This document shows positions 1-5,845 of a stretch of 5,845 nt of DNA, piece by piece. The DNA is from an uncultured Simplicispira sp. (GTDB lineage: Bacteria > Pseudomonadota > Gammaproteobacteria > Burkholderiales > Burkholderiaceae_C). The number at the start of each line of letters is the position of its first letter. Position 1 is the first letter of the stretch. Where the stretch lies: assembly GCA_903882725.1 (NCBI GenBank), contig CAIRYF010000464.1, positions 1 through 5,845 of the forward strand, in the 5' to 3' direction. The notes beneath the pieces are model-generated. The model made no database searches, was not told the origin of the DNA, and saw nothing but the letters and a program-made list of their open reading frames with translations. Position numbers and translations under genes: made by a program.

Positions 1-2615
1 CCGAGCACCACCAGCCGCTGCAATCGCAAACCGTCAGCCAGATGGTCGATGCCGTGCTGGCGCTGCCTGAAGATACGCGCCTGATGGTGCTGGCCCCCGT
101 AGCGCGCGAGAAAAAAGGCGAGTTCACCGAACTGTTCGCGCAGATGCAAGCGCGCGGCTACGTGCGCTTTCGGGTCGATGGCGTGGTGTACGCGCACGGC
201 GATCTGCCCGTGCTGAAAAAAACCGAAAAGCACAACATCGACGTCGTCGTTGACCGCATCAAAGTGCGCGCCGACGTGCAGCAGCGCTTGGCCGAGAGCT
301 TTGAAGCCGCGCTGCTGGTGGGTGCCAGCGCCGCCAGCCAAGAAGGCGGCGGGCGCGTGCTGGCGGTCGAAATAGACAGCGGTGCCGAGCACCTGTTCAG
401 CAGCCAATTTGCCTGCCCACAGTGCAACTACGCGCTGGGGGCGCTGGAGCCGCGCTTGTTCTCGTTCAACTCGCCGCTGGGCGCTTGCCCGACCTGCGAC
501 GGACTGGGCCAGAGCGAAGTTTTTGACGCGGCGCGGGTCGTCGCCTTTCCCACGCTCAGTTTGGCCGCCGGTGCCATCAAAGGCTGGGACCGGCGCAACG
601 CCTACTACTTCACGCTGCTGCACAGCTTGGCGCAGCATTACGGCTTTGACATCGACGCACCATTTGACAGCCTGCCCGCGCGGGCGCAAAACGCTGTGCT
701 GCGCGGCTCGGGGGATGAACAGATTGCTTTTAGCTACTTGGCCGACGGCGGCAAAGCGGTGGTCAAGCACCACGCCTTTGAAGGCATCCTGCCCAACATG
801 GCACGGCGCTACCGTGAGACCGACAGCACCGTAGTGCGCGAGGATTTGGCGCGCCTGCGCAGCACCCAGCCCTGCCCCGACTGCCACGGCGCACGCCTGC
901 GCCGCGAAGCGCGCCATGTGTTTGTCGGCGAAGGCGCGCAGGCCAAGGCCATTTTTGACATCAGCCACGCCACCCTGAGCGACGCGCACGCCTGGTTTGC
1001 CAGCCTGCAACTGCACGGCGCCAAGGCCGAGATTGCCGACAAAGTGGTGCGCGAAATCGCCACCCGCCTGCAATTTTTGAATGACGTCGGCCTGAATTAT
1101 CTGAGCCTGGATCGCAGCGCCGAAACCTTGAGCGGCGGCGAAGCCCAGCGCATCCGCCTCGCTTCGCAAATTAGCTCGGGCCTGACCGGCGTGATGTACG
1201 TGCTGGACGAACCCAGCATCGGCTTGCACCAGCGCGACAACGACCGGCTGATTGCCACGCTGCAACACCTGCGCGATATCGGCAACAGCGTTCTGGTGGT
1301 CGAGCACGACGAAGACATGATGCGCGCTGCCGACCACATCATCGACATGGGGCCGGGCGCGGGCGTCCACGGCGGGCGGGTGATGGCGCAGGGCGACTTT
1401 GCGGCGGTGCGTGCCAATCCGCACTCGCTGACCGGCCAGTATTTGGCTGGCACGCGCCGCATTGCCGTGCCCCAGCGGCGCACGCCGTGGCTGCCGGTGC
1501 TGGACGTGCCAGCGCCTGTCAAAGCGACTGGCACATCGCGCTTTCCCGTCACCGAAGCCAGCCAAAAACGCGCCGAGCGCTTGGCCCAGCACCAGGCCCG
1601 CCAAGGCGACCTGCAAGCGCTGCGCGTGGTCGGCGCGAGCGGGCACAACCTGCAAGATGTCAGTGTCGATTTCCCGGTTGGGTTGCTGACTTGTGTAACA
1701 GGGGTTTCCGGATCGGGCAAAAGCACGCTGGTGAACGACACGCTGTACGCCGCCGTGGCGCGCCAGCTGTACCGCGCCCACGACGAACCGGCAGAGCACG
1801 AGGAAATTGTCGGCATCGAATACTTTGACAAAATTATCAACGTGGACCAAAGCCCCATTGGCCGCACGCCGCGCAGCAACCCGGCCACCTACACCGGGCT
1901 GTTCACGCCGATTCGCGAGCTGATGGTCGAAGTCAACACTGCCAAAGAGCGCGGCTACAGTCCCGGGCGCTTTAGTTTCAATGTTGCGGGCGGGCGCTGC
2001 GAAGCCTGCCAAGGCGACGGCGTGGTGAAGGTGGAAATGCACTTTCTGCCCGACGTGTACGTCCCCTGCGACATCTGCCACGGCCAGCGCTACAACCGCG
2101 AAACGCTGGAAGTGCTGTGGAAGGGCAAAAACATCGCGCAAATTTTGGAGCTGACGGTGGAAGACGCGCACGCCTTCTTCCAAGACGTGCCCGCCATTGC
2201 CCGCAAGCTGCAAACGCTGCTTCAAGTCGGCCTGAGCTATATCCGCCTAGGCCAAAGCGCCACCACGCTGTCAGGCGGCGAAGCACAGCGGGTAAAACTG
2301 GCACAAGAGTTATCTAAACGCGACACCGGTCGCACGCTCTACATCCTCGATGAGCCCACCACCGGCCTGCACTTTGCCGATATTGATTTACTGCTCAAAG
2401 TGCTGCACCAACTGCGCGATGCTGGCAACACCATCGTCGTCATCGAGCACAACCTCGACGTCATCAAAACCGCCGATTGGCTGATCGACATGGGCCCCGA
2501 AGGCGGCGCGGGCGGCGGCACCGTGGTGGCCACCGGCACGCCCGAGCAAGTGGCAGCGAACCCAGCGAGCTACACCGGGCGCTATTTGGCGCGCTTGTTG
2601 GCACAGCAAAAATGA
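1..2615 (+). CDS. uvrA: Excinuclease ABC subunit A (UvrA), 5'-truncated by the window edge
   Basis: UvrA is the damage-sensing ATPase of cytoplasmic nucleotide excision repair; it dimerises, loads UvrB at lesions and leaves. The reading frame is open from base 3, and the Met at 42 is internal (QTVSQMVD aligns near residue 130 of E. coli UvrA). About 120 N-terminal residues, including the first Walker A, are therefore outside. In order I see: the UvrB-binding region (about 45-400); a zinc module with Cys codons at 414, 423, 486 and 495; a further CPDC pair at 873/882; ABC-I signature LSGGEAQ (1128-1148), Walker B LDEPS (1203-1217) and H-loop His (1305). ABC-II has Walker [10 protein letters not shown] (1701-1727), zinc Cys codons at 1998, 2007, 2067 and 2076, signature (2268-2288), Walker B (2343-2360) and H-loop His (2448). 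All visible catalytic motifs are intact. The linker between the two ABC halves is about 38 residues longer than in E. coli (codons 1464-1619). The identification is secure from recalled family sequences. Confidence 0.98.
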   Translation, partial: EHHQPLQSQTVSQMVDAVLALPEDTRLMVLAPVAREKKGEFTELFAQMQARGYVRFRVDGVVYAHGDLPVLKKTEKHNIDVVVDRIKVRADVQQRLAESFEAALLVGASAASQEGGGRVLAVEIDSGAEHLFSSQFACPQCNYALGALEPRLFSFNSPLGACPTCDGLGQSEVFDAARVVAFPTLSLAAGAIKGWDRRNAYYFTLLHSLAQHYGFDIDAPFDSLPARAQNAVLRGSGDEQIAFSYLADGGKAVVKHHAFEGILPNMARRYRETDSTVVREDLARLRSTQPCPDCHGARLRREARHVFVGEGAQAKAIFDISHATLSDAHAWFASLQLHGAKAEIADKVVREIATRLQFLNDVGLNYLSLDRSAETLSGGEAQRIRLASQISSGLTGVMYVLDEPSIGLHQRDNDRLIATLQHLRDIGNSVLVVEHDEDMMRAADHIIDMGPGAGVHGGRVMAQGDFAAVRANPHSLTGQYLAGTRRIAVPQRRTPWLPVLDVPAPVKATGTSRFPVTEASQKRAERLAQHQARQGDLQALRVVGASGHNLQDVSVDFPVGLLTCVTGVSGSGKSTLVNDTLYAAVARQLYRAHDEPAEHEEIVGIEYFDKIINVDQSPIGRTPRSNPATYTGLFTPIRELMVEVNTAKERGYSPGRFSFNVAGGRCEACQGDGVVKVEMHFLPDVYVPCDICHGQRYNRETLEVLWKGKNIAQILELTVEDAHAFFQDVPAIARKLQTLLQVGLSYIRLGQSATTLSGGEAQRVKLAQELSKRDTGRTLYILDEPTTGLHFADIDLLLKVLHQLRDAGNTIVVIEHNLDVIKTADWLIDMGPEGGAGGGTVVATGTPEQVAANPASYTGRYLARLLAQQK

Positions 2616-2628
2616 TAGCTGCAAGCGC
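2591..2628 (+). repeat. Interrupted inverted repeat spanning the uvrA stop codon
   Basis: GCGCTTG (2591-2597) is the exact reverse complement of CAAGCGC (2622-2628). Inside it CAGC (2604-2607) pairs with GCTG (2618-2621), leaving a 6-nt bulge on the left and a 10-nt A-rich loop that contains the TGA stop (2613-2615). The left arm is uvrA coding sequence and the right arm belongs to repeat copy A. It resembles the stem at the same place in copy B (5753-5787). No T-run follows, so a classical intrinsic terminator is not supported. A role in mRNA 3'-end stability is possible but inferred. Confidence 0.5.
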
Positions 2629-2665
2629 ACGCAGAATAAGGGCTGAAGGCCATTTTTCATTAAAA
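2614..2665 (+). repeat. Dispersed short repeat, copy A (downstream of uvrA)
   Basis: This stretch aligns without gaps to 5773-5824, with 36 of 52 bases identical by hand count. Shared blocks are ATAGCT (2615-2620), CGCAC (2626-2630), ATAAGGGCT (2636-2644) and AGGCC followed by a T-run (2647-2657). It begins on the last bases of the uvrA stop codon and ends 13 nt before the stop of the convergent thioredoxin-like gene, so it fills nearly the whole spacer. I recall similar elements in Comamonadaceae intergenic regions; that is memory, not a search. It has no coding capacity. Confidence 0.75.
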
Positions 2666-2669
2666 TGGC
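2649..2669. terminator. Perfect 8-bp hairpin between convergent genes, possible bidirectional terminator
   Basis: GCCATTTT (2649-2656) and AAAATGGC (2662-2669) are exact reverse complements around the 5-nt loop TCATT. The hairpin lies between the stops of uvrA (2615) and the convergent thioredoxin-like gene (2679), where a shared terminator would be expected. No U-tract follows the stem in either direction and only three of the eight pairs are G-C, so intrinsic termination would be weak. It overlaps the 3' half of repeat copy A. Confidence 0.4.
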
Positions 2670-2678
2670 TGATGGAGT

Positions 2679-3182
2679 TTAGCCCTGCGCTAGCAGTTTT
2701 TCGATCAGGCGGTGCAGCTCATCAAAGTTGGGTGGGCCCACATAACTTTTGAGAATGTTTCCTTGTTTGTTGACGATGTAGGTGGTTGGCGTGAGCTTCA
2801 CATCGCCCCAGGCTTTGGCTACAGCGCCGGTGTTGTCGATGGCCACTTTGAATGGCAGTTTGCGTGATTCGACAAAATTGACGACATAGCTGGGTGGGTC
2901 GTAGTGCATGGCGACGGCCAGCGTTTCAAAGCCTTGGGCTTGGTATTTTTGGTGTGTGGCGACCAAGTCGGGCATTTCTGCCACGCAGGTGGTGCAACTG
3001 GTGGCCCAAAAATTAACCAATACCACCTTGCCGCGCAGATCAGCGGTGCGCAAGTTGGTGCCGTCGAGCAACACAAAAGTCGATACTGGGGCGGCAGAGC
3101 CTCCTGTTCCCCAAGCTACCCATGCGCCCACACTGGCCACAGCAACCAGAGCCAGCGCGATTGCGCCATGTTTTATCCGCAT
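2679..3182 (-). CDS. TlpA/ResA-like membrane-anchored thiol-disulfide oxidoreductase
   Basis: This is a 167-residue thioredoxin-fold protein, probably facing the periplasm. I start it at the ATG at 3182-3180 (MRIKHG): this places Arg and Lys directly before a hydrophobic stretch (residues 7-24), a good signal anchor or uncleaved signal peptide. A GGATGG sequence (3187-3192) sits 4 nt upstream. The frame stays open to Met codons at 3242 and 3254, but those add a polar N-terminus and run across the divergent promoter region. The active site is WATSCTTC, with Cys63 and Cys66 (codon of Cys63 at 2994-2996). The cis-proline loop is KLTPTTY (Pro132), and the C-terminal strand and helix are complete. 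Family members reduce or exchange disulfides, for instance in cytochrome c maturation, but the substrate cannot be read from sequence. It lacks a lipobox Cys and converges on uvrA. The CTTC dipeptide differs from the common CPPC or CPHC forms. Confidence 0.9.
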   Translation of the reverse strand: MRIKHGAIALALVAVASVGAWVAWGTGGSAAPVSTFVLLDGTNLRTADLRGKVVLVNFWATSCTTCVAEMPDLVATHQKYQAQGFETLAVAMHYDPPSYVVNFVESRKLPFKVAIDNTGAVAKAWGDVKLTPTTYIVNKQGNILKSYVGPPNFDELHRLIEKLLAQG

Positions 3183-3186
3183 ACGT

Positions 3187-3192
3187 CCATCC
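3187..3192 (-). promoter_or_regulatory. Probable ribosome binding site of the thioredoxin-like gene
   Basis: On the minus strand GGATGG lies 4 nt before the ATG at 3182. It is a moderate Shine-Dalgarno match at slightly short spacing. It supports the MRIKHG start over the Met codons at 3242 and 3254, neither of which gains from a better placed purine tract or a better signal sequence. Confidence 0.45.
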
Positions 3193-3217
3193 GAAAAATG
3201 TTGGAGCCGACGATTGT

Positions 3218-3245
3218 GCGACAGCTGCGCTTGGGCAGCCATAAT
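3218..3245 (+). promoter_or_regulatory. Candidate sigma70-type promoter for the EIIA-ptsH-ptsI cluster
   Basis: GCGACA (3218-3223, four of six matches to TTGACA) and CATAAT (3240-3245, five of six matches to TATAAT) are 16 nt apart in the 83-nt divergent spacer. Transcription would begin near 3252, giving a leader of roughly 14 nt before the EIIA ATG at 3266. The 14 bases before that ATG contain no clear Shine-Dalgarno sequence. I find no equally good promoter on the minus strand for the thioredoxin-like gene. This is a match by eye only. Confidence 0.35.
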
Positions 3246-3265
3246 GTGGCGCAAACTGCCGCACC

Positions 3266-3688
3266 ATGACCACGCGTATCCTTATCATCGCCCACGCCCC
3301 GCTGGCATATGCGCTACGTGAATGCGCCCTGCATGTGTTTGCCGACAGCGCCAACAGTGTGTTGGCACTGGATGTGCTGCCCGAGGCAGCGCCTGACGAT
3401 ACTTTGGAGCAGGCGCGCCAGTTGCTGGCCGATGCCCCTGATGTGCCTACCTTGGTACTGACCGATTTGTTTGCTGCCACACCTTGCAACGTAGCGCAAC
3501 GCCTGATTCAGGGGCGCTCTGCTAGCTTGGTGGCTGGGGTAAATTTGCCCATGCTGTTGCGTGCTGTGTGCTATCGCGCCGAGCCGCTGGAGGCCTTGGT
3601 GCAGCGCGCAGTGGTGGGTGGCGAACAAGGTGTGATGCAGATTCTCCCTACTCCTTTCCATGATCAAAACCTCGATAACCATCATTAA
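3266..3688 (+). CDS. ptsM: PTS EIIA component, mannose/fructose (EIIA-Man) family, stand-alone domain
   Basis: This cytoplasmic 140-residue single-domain protein accepts phosphate from HPr. The phosphorylatable residue is His10 in IIAHAPLA (codon 3293-3295). The second active-site residue, Asp67 in TDLFAATP, is at the position known in E. coli EIIA-Man, and the GVNLPML motif (residues 91-97) is also present. There is no fused IIB domain, unlike E. coli ManX, and no IIB, IIC or IID gene follows, so sugar transport is unlikely. In Ralstonia eutropha the equivalent gene is called ptsM and heads a ptsM-ptsH-ptsI cluster, matching this order; many annotations use manX instead. The last nine codons overlap ptsH in another frame, and the tail HDQNLDNHH is probably shaped by that overlap. 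The start is the first ATG after the candidate promoter, and the protein begins right at the first beta strand. The family call is firm and the physiological role is inferred. Confidence 0.93.
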   Translation: MTTRILIIAHAPLAYALRECALHVFADSANSVLALDVLPEAAPDDTLEQARQLLADAPDVPTLVLTDLFAATPCNVAQRLIQGRSASLVAGVNLPMLLRAVCYRAEPLEALVQRAVVGGEQGVMQILPTPFHDQNLDNHH

Positions 3689-3929
3689 CAAGCTCGGGCT
3701 GCACGCCCGTGCCTCTGCCAAACTGAGCAAAATGGCGGGCAGTTTTCCGTGCGAAATTTGGATGACCCGCAATGGCCGCCGCATTAACGCCAAAAGCATC
3801 ATGGGTGTGATGATGCTGGCCGCTGGCATGGGCTCTGAAGTTGAGATTGAAACCAGCGGTATACAAGAGCAAGAAGCCATGGATGCTTTGCGGGGTCTGA
3901 TTGCCGATAAATTTGGTGAAGGCGAGTAA
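3660..3929 (+). CDS. ptsH: Phosphocarrier protein HPr
   Basis: HPr is the small cytoplasmic phosphocarrier between enzyme I and EIIA proteins. The 89-residue length is typical. His15 lies in KLGLHARAS (codon 3702-3704) and Ser46 in NAKSIMGV (codon 3795-3797), both at canonical positions. Ser46 with this surrounding sequence is the site used by HPr kinase/phosphorylase, which many betaproteobacteria encode elsewhere beside rpoN and ptsN; that gene is not in this window. The ATG at 3660 is the only usual start codon after an in-frame TGA at 3633-3635, so the start is fixed. It lies inside the EIIA gene, giving a 29-bp overlap. The 20 bases before it are pyrimidine-rich with no Shine-Dalgarno sequence, so translation is probably coupled to EIIA. 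The next gene, ptsI, begins 63 nt after the stop and has its own ribosome binding site. Confidence 0.97.
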   Translation: MIKTSITIINKLGLHARASAKLSKMAGSFPCEIWMTRNGRRINAKSIMGVMMLAAGMGSEVEIETSGIQEQEAMDALRGLIADKFGEGE

Positions 3930-3981
3930 TCGTCAAGCAATCACCGTGGACTGTGTATCCATTTTGTGGGTTGGTTGGCGT

Positions 3982-3986
3982 AGGAA
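3982..3986 (+). promoter_or_regulatory. Ribosome binding site of ptsI
   Basis: AGGAA lies 6 nt before the ATG at 3993. It fixes the ptsI start and contrasts with ptsH, which has no such sequence. The 63-nt spacer from ptsH (3930-3992) otherwise shows a G/T-rich run (about 3965-3980) and no hairpin or convincing promoter. Confidence 0.75.
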
Positions 3987-3992
3987 TCGACG

Positions 3993-5747
3993 ATGACATT
4001 TTCTATTTCTGGCTTGGCGGTATCGCGTGGCATTGCCATTGGACGCGCCGTGCTGGTGGGATCGATCCGGGTGGATGTAGCGCACTACTTCATCGAGCCA
4101 GAGCAGATCGAGTCCGAAATTGACCGCGTGCGCCGAGGGCGCAATGCAGTGGTTGAAGAGCTGCAGCGCTTGCAAGATGAGTTGTCGCCGGATGCCCCAC
4201 AAGAGCTGGCGGCGCTGCTGGATGTGCATCTGATGCTGCTGCAAGATGACACTCTGACCACCGGCATCAAGCACTGGATCACAGAACGTCTCTACAACGC
4301 TGAGTGGGCGCTGACGACACAGCTGGAGGTGATTTCGCGCCAGTTTGACGAGATGGAAGATCAGTACCTGCGCGAGCGCAAGGCCGATTTGGAGCAGGTG
4401 GTGGAGCGCATCTTGCGCTACATGAAGGGCGTCGCCTGCCCGGTGGTGTCGCCGCCCAGCAGCCTGCCGCGCAAGACGCAGCAAGACTTGTTGCTAGACG
4501 ACACCATGGATGTGCCGCTGGTGCTGGTGGCGCACGACTTGTCGCCAGCAGATATGTTGCAGTTCAAAAAAAGCGTGTTTGCTGGCTTTGTTACTGACGT
4601 GGGCGGCAAGACCTCGCACACCGCCATCGTGGCGCGCAGTATGGATATTCCGGCGGTGGTCGGCGCCCGGGTCTCAAGCCAATTGGTGCGCCAAGATGAC
4701 TGGGTCATCGTCGATGGCGATGCTGGTGTGGTCATCGTTGATCCGTCTGCCATCATCTTGGCCGAATACGGCTACCGTCAGCGCCAGATGGAGCTGGAAC
4801 GCGAACGTTTGACGCGTTTGCGCCATACGCCAGCCATTACGCTGGATGGCCACCGCATTGAGCTGCTGGCAAATATTGAGCAACCTTCTGATGCGGCTGC
4901 GGCCGTGCGCGTTGGTGCGGTGGGTGTCGGCCTGTTTCGTACCGAGTTTTTGTTTATGGGCCGCCATGGCCGTCTGCCGGATGAAGAAGAGCAATACCGC
5001 GCCTACTGTGAGGCTGTCGAGGGTATGCAAGGGCTGCCAGTCACTATCCGCACTGTGGATGTTGGTGCCGATAAACCGCTGGACAAAAGCCACAAAGAAT
5101 CCCACTTGAGTCCCGCGCTGGGGCTGCGAGCCATCCGCTGGAGCTTGGACGACCCGGCAATGTTTCGGGTGCAGCTGCGTGCGTTGTTGCGCGCTGCGAT
5201 GCATGGGCCGGTGAGTGTGCTGTTTCCGATGCTGGCGCATACCCGTGAAATTCACCAGACGCTGGCCCAAGTTGATTTAGCGCGTGCCGAGCTGCAAGAG
5301 CGCGGCCAAGTGTGTGGCCCGGTGCGTCTGGGTGCGATGATCGAAGTGCCGGCGGCGGCGTTGATGGTGCGCACTTTTTTGCGTTACTTTGACTTTCTCT
5401 CTATCGGCACCAACGATTTGATTCAGTACACCCTGGCGATTGACCGCGCCGACGAGGCGGTATCGCATCTGTACGACCCACTGCACCCGGCGGTGCTGCG
5501 CTTGGTTGCCGATGTGATTGCCCAGTGCCATGCCCACGGCAAGAGCGTTTCGGTGTGCGGTGAAACGGCTGGTGATGTGGAGATGACACGCTTGCTGCTG
5601 GGCTTGGGATTGCGCAGTTTTTCGATGCACCCGGCGCAAATTTTGGCCGTTAAGCAAGAAATTTTGCGCGCCGACACCCGCAAGCTGGTGCCGTGGGCGC
5701 GCCAAGTGCTGTTGGCCGATGACCCCGCAGCGTTTATGGCGCTGTAG
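3993..5747 (+). CDS. ptsI: Phosphoenolpyruvate-protein phosphotransferase (PTS enzyme I)
   Basis: Enzyme I autophosphorylates from PEP and donates phosphate to HPr; it works in the cytoplasm as a dimer. The 584-residue length is close to the roughly 575 of E. coli. Domains in order: N-terminal HPr-binding region (about residues 5-145), phosphohistidine swivel domain (about 170-250) and C-terminal PEP-binding TIM barrel (about 275-560). The active His209 is in GGKTSHTAIVARS (codon 4617-4619). Other visible sites are Arg316 in LFRTEF, Glu451 in MIEVP, Asp475 in IGTNDLIQY and the catalytic Cys522 in VCGETAGD (codon 5556-5558). His209 and Cys522 are both shifted by 20 from E. coli His189 and Cys502. 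No GAF domain precedes it, so it is the sugar-type EI rather than PtsP (EI-Ntr). The start is supported by AGGAA at 3982-3986 and by the normal N-terminus (GLAVSRGIAIG). It is the last gene of the cluster within the window. Confidence 0.97.
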   Translation: MTFSISGLAVSRGIAIGRAVLVGSIRVDVAHYFIEPEQIESEIDRVRRGRNAVVEELQRLQDELSPDAPQELAALLDVHLMLLQDDTLTTGIKHWITERLYNAEWALTTQLEVISRQFDEMEDQYLRERKADLEQVVERILRYMKGVACPVVSPPSSLPRKTQQDLLLDDTMDVPLVLVAHDLSPADMLQFKKSVFAGFVTDVGGKTSHTAIVARSMDIPAVVGARVSSQLVRQDDWVIVDGDAGVVIVDPSAIILAEYGYRQRQMELERERLTRLRHTPAITLDGHRIELLANIEQPSDAAAAVRVGAVGVGLFRTEFLFMGRHGRLPDEEEQYRAYCEAVEGMQGLPVTIRTVDVGADKPLDKSHKESHLSPALGLRAIRWSLDDPAMFRVQLRALLRAAMHGPVSVLFPMLAHTREIHQTLAQVDLARAELQERGQVCGPVRLGAMIEVPAAALMVRTFLRYFDFLSIGTNDLIQYTLAIDRADEAVSHLYDPLHPAVLRLVADVIAQCHAHGKSVSVCGETAGDVEMTRLLLGLGLRSFSMHPAQILAVKQEILRADTRKLVPWARQVLLADDPAAFMAL

Positions 5748-5752
5748 TGTGG

Positions 5753-5787
5753 GCGGCAATTGCTATTAAATAAATAGCTATAACCGC
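5753..5787 (+). repeat. 35-nt imperfect inverted repeat after ptsI
   Basis: The arms 5753-5767 and 5773-5787 pair at 12 of 15 positions around the loop AAATA. The inner six pairs (GCTATT with AATAGC) and the outer four (GCGG with CCGC) are perfect; mismatches are at 5757/5783, 5758/5782 and 5761/5779. It begins 5 nt after the ptsI stop, so it could act as a 3'-end stem or weak terminator, but no T-run follows. Its right arm is the start of repeat copy B. Confidence 0.6.
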
Positions 5788-5824
5788 ACTACTCATAAGG
5801 GCTAGAGGCCGTTTTGGCTTAAAT
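5773..5824 (+). repeat. Dispersed short repeat, copy B (downstream of ptsI)
   Basis: This stretch matches copy A (2614-2665) without gaps at 36 of 52 positions and in the same orientation. Shared blocks are ATAGCT (5774-5779), CGCAC, ATAAGGGCT (5795-5803) and AGGCC with following Ts (5806-5815). A small GCC-GTTTT-GGC stem (5808-5818) stands where copy A has its 8-bp hairpin. With the left arm at 5753-5767, this copy looks more complete than copy A. Nothing recognisable follows up to the window end at 5845, and 5748-5845 holds no gene. Confidence 0.75.
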
Positions 5825-5845
5825 TTACACCCCGGCAGCGTGCGC

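Noticed and set aside
42..44. Taking the Met codon at 42 as the start of uvrA
   Set aside because: The frame is open from base 3 and the residues before and after this Met match the interior of UvrA near E. coli residue 130; the true start is outside the window.
1097..1888. Long 263-codon minus-strand open frame inside uvrA
   Set aside because: It lies opposite conserved UvrA motifs, its product is low-complexity (Ser/Arg/Thr/Pro) and matches no family I know; GC-rich codon bias in the sense strand explains it.
3173..3190. Five-codon minus-strand mini-ORF (ATG at 3190, TAA at 3173) overlapping the thioredoxin-like start
   Set aside because: It is short enough to be chance, and its ATG forms part of the likely GGATGG ribosome binding site; nothing marks it as a real leader peptide.
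3183..3254. Longer N-terminus for the thioredoxin-like protein from Met codons at 3242 or 3254
   Set aside because: It adds 20-24 polar residues before the signal anchor and consumes the divergent promoter region; the start at 3182 gives a normal signal sequence and has GGATGG upstream.
3314..3940. 208-codon minus-strand open frame opposite EIIA and ptsH
   Set aside because: It is antisense to two well-identified genes, with no recognisable domain and no start signal.
3930..3992. Internal promoter or small RNA between ptsH and ptsI
   Set aside because: The 63 nt show a G/T-rich run and the ptsI ribosome binding site but no paired -35/-10 elements and no stable hairpin.
5753..5824. Intrinsic rho-independent terminator for ptsI
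   Set aside because: The stem is imperfect and AT-rich in the middle and no U-tract follows it, so I list it as an inverted repeat rather than a terminator.

Overview
The window looks like an ordinary chromosomal stretch from a betaproteobacterium of the Burkholderiales, most likely Comamonadaceae or a close relative. Three things point there: the gene order EIIA(mannose family)-HPr-EI with no sugar permease, an HPr with both His15 and the HPrK-type Ser46, and two copies of a short dispersed repeat (core ATAAGGGCT...AGGCC) that I associate from memory with Comamonadaceae intergenic regions. The DNA is GC-rich by eye and almost fully coding. I see no mobile element, CRISPR array, tRNA or rRNA.

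Layout. (1) Positions 1-2615, + strand: most of uvrA, the damage-recognition ATPase of nucleotide excision repair. Its first ~120 codons lie left of the window. (2) 2616-2678: a 63-nt convergent spacer almost filled by repeat copy A and a perfect 8-bp hairpin. (3) 2679-3182, - strand: a membrane-anchored TlpA/ResA-like thiol-disulfide oxidoreductase with a CTTC active site. (4) 3183-3265: a divergent intergenic region with a candidate + strand promoter. (5) 3266-5747, + strand: a three-gene phosphotransferase cluster. EIIA of the mannose/fructose family overlaps ptsH (HPr) by 29 bp, and ptsI (enzyme I) follows after 63 nt. (6) 5748-5845: non-coding, with a 35-nt imperfect inverted repeat leading into repeat copy B.

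How the genes work together. EI takes phosphate from PEP onto His209, passes it to HPr His15, and HPr can pass it to EIIA His10. No EIIB, EIIC or EIID is present here, so the relay is more likely a sensor or regulatory phosphorelay than a sugar importer. Ser46 of HPr gives a second input if the genome encodes HPr kinase. The thioredoxin-like gene and uvrA are neighbours with no obvious functional link to the PTS genes.

Nothing here is clearly a new system. The points most worth a second look are the paired repeats placed immediately after two genes, one of them overlapping the uvrA stop codon; the ptsH start buried in the EIIA gene without a Shine-Dalgarno sequence; and a long linker insertion in UvrA.
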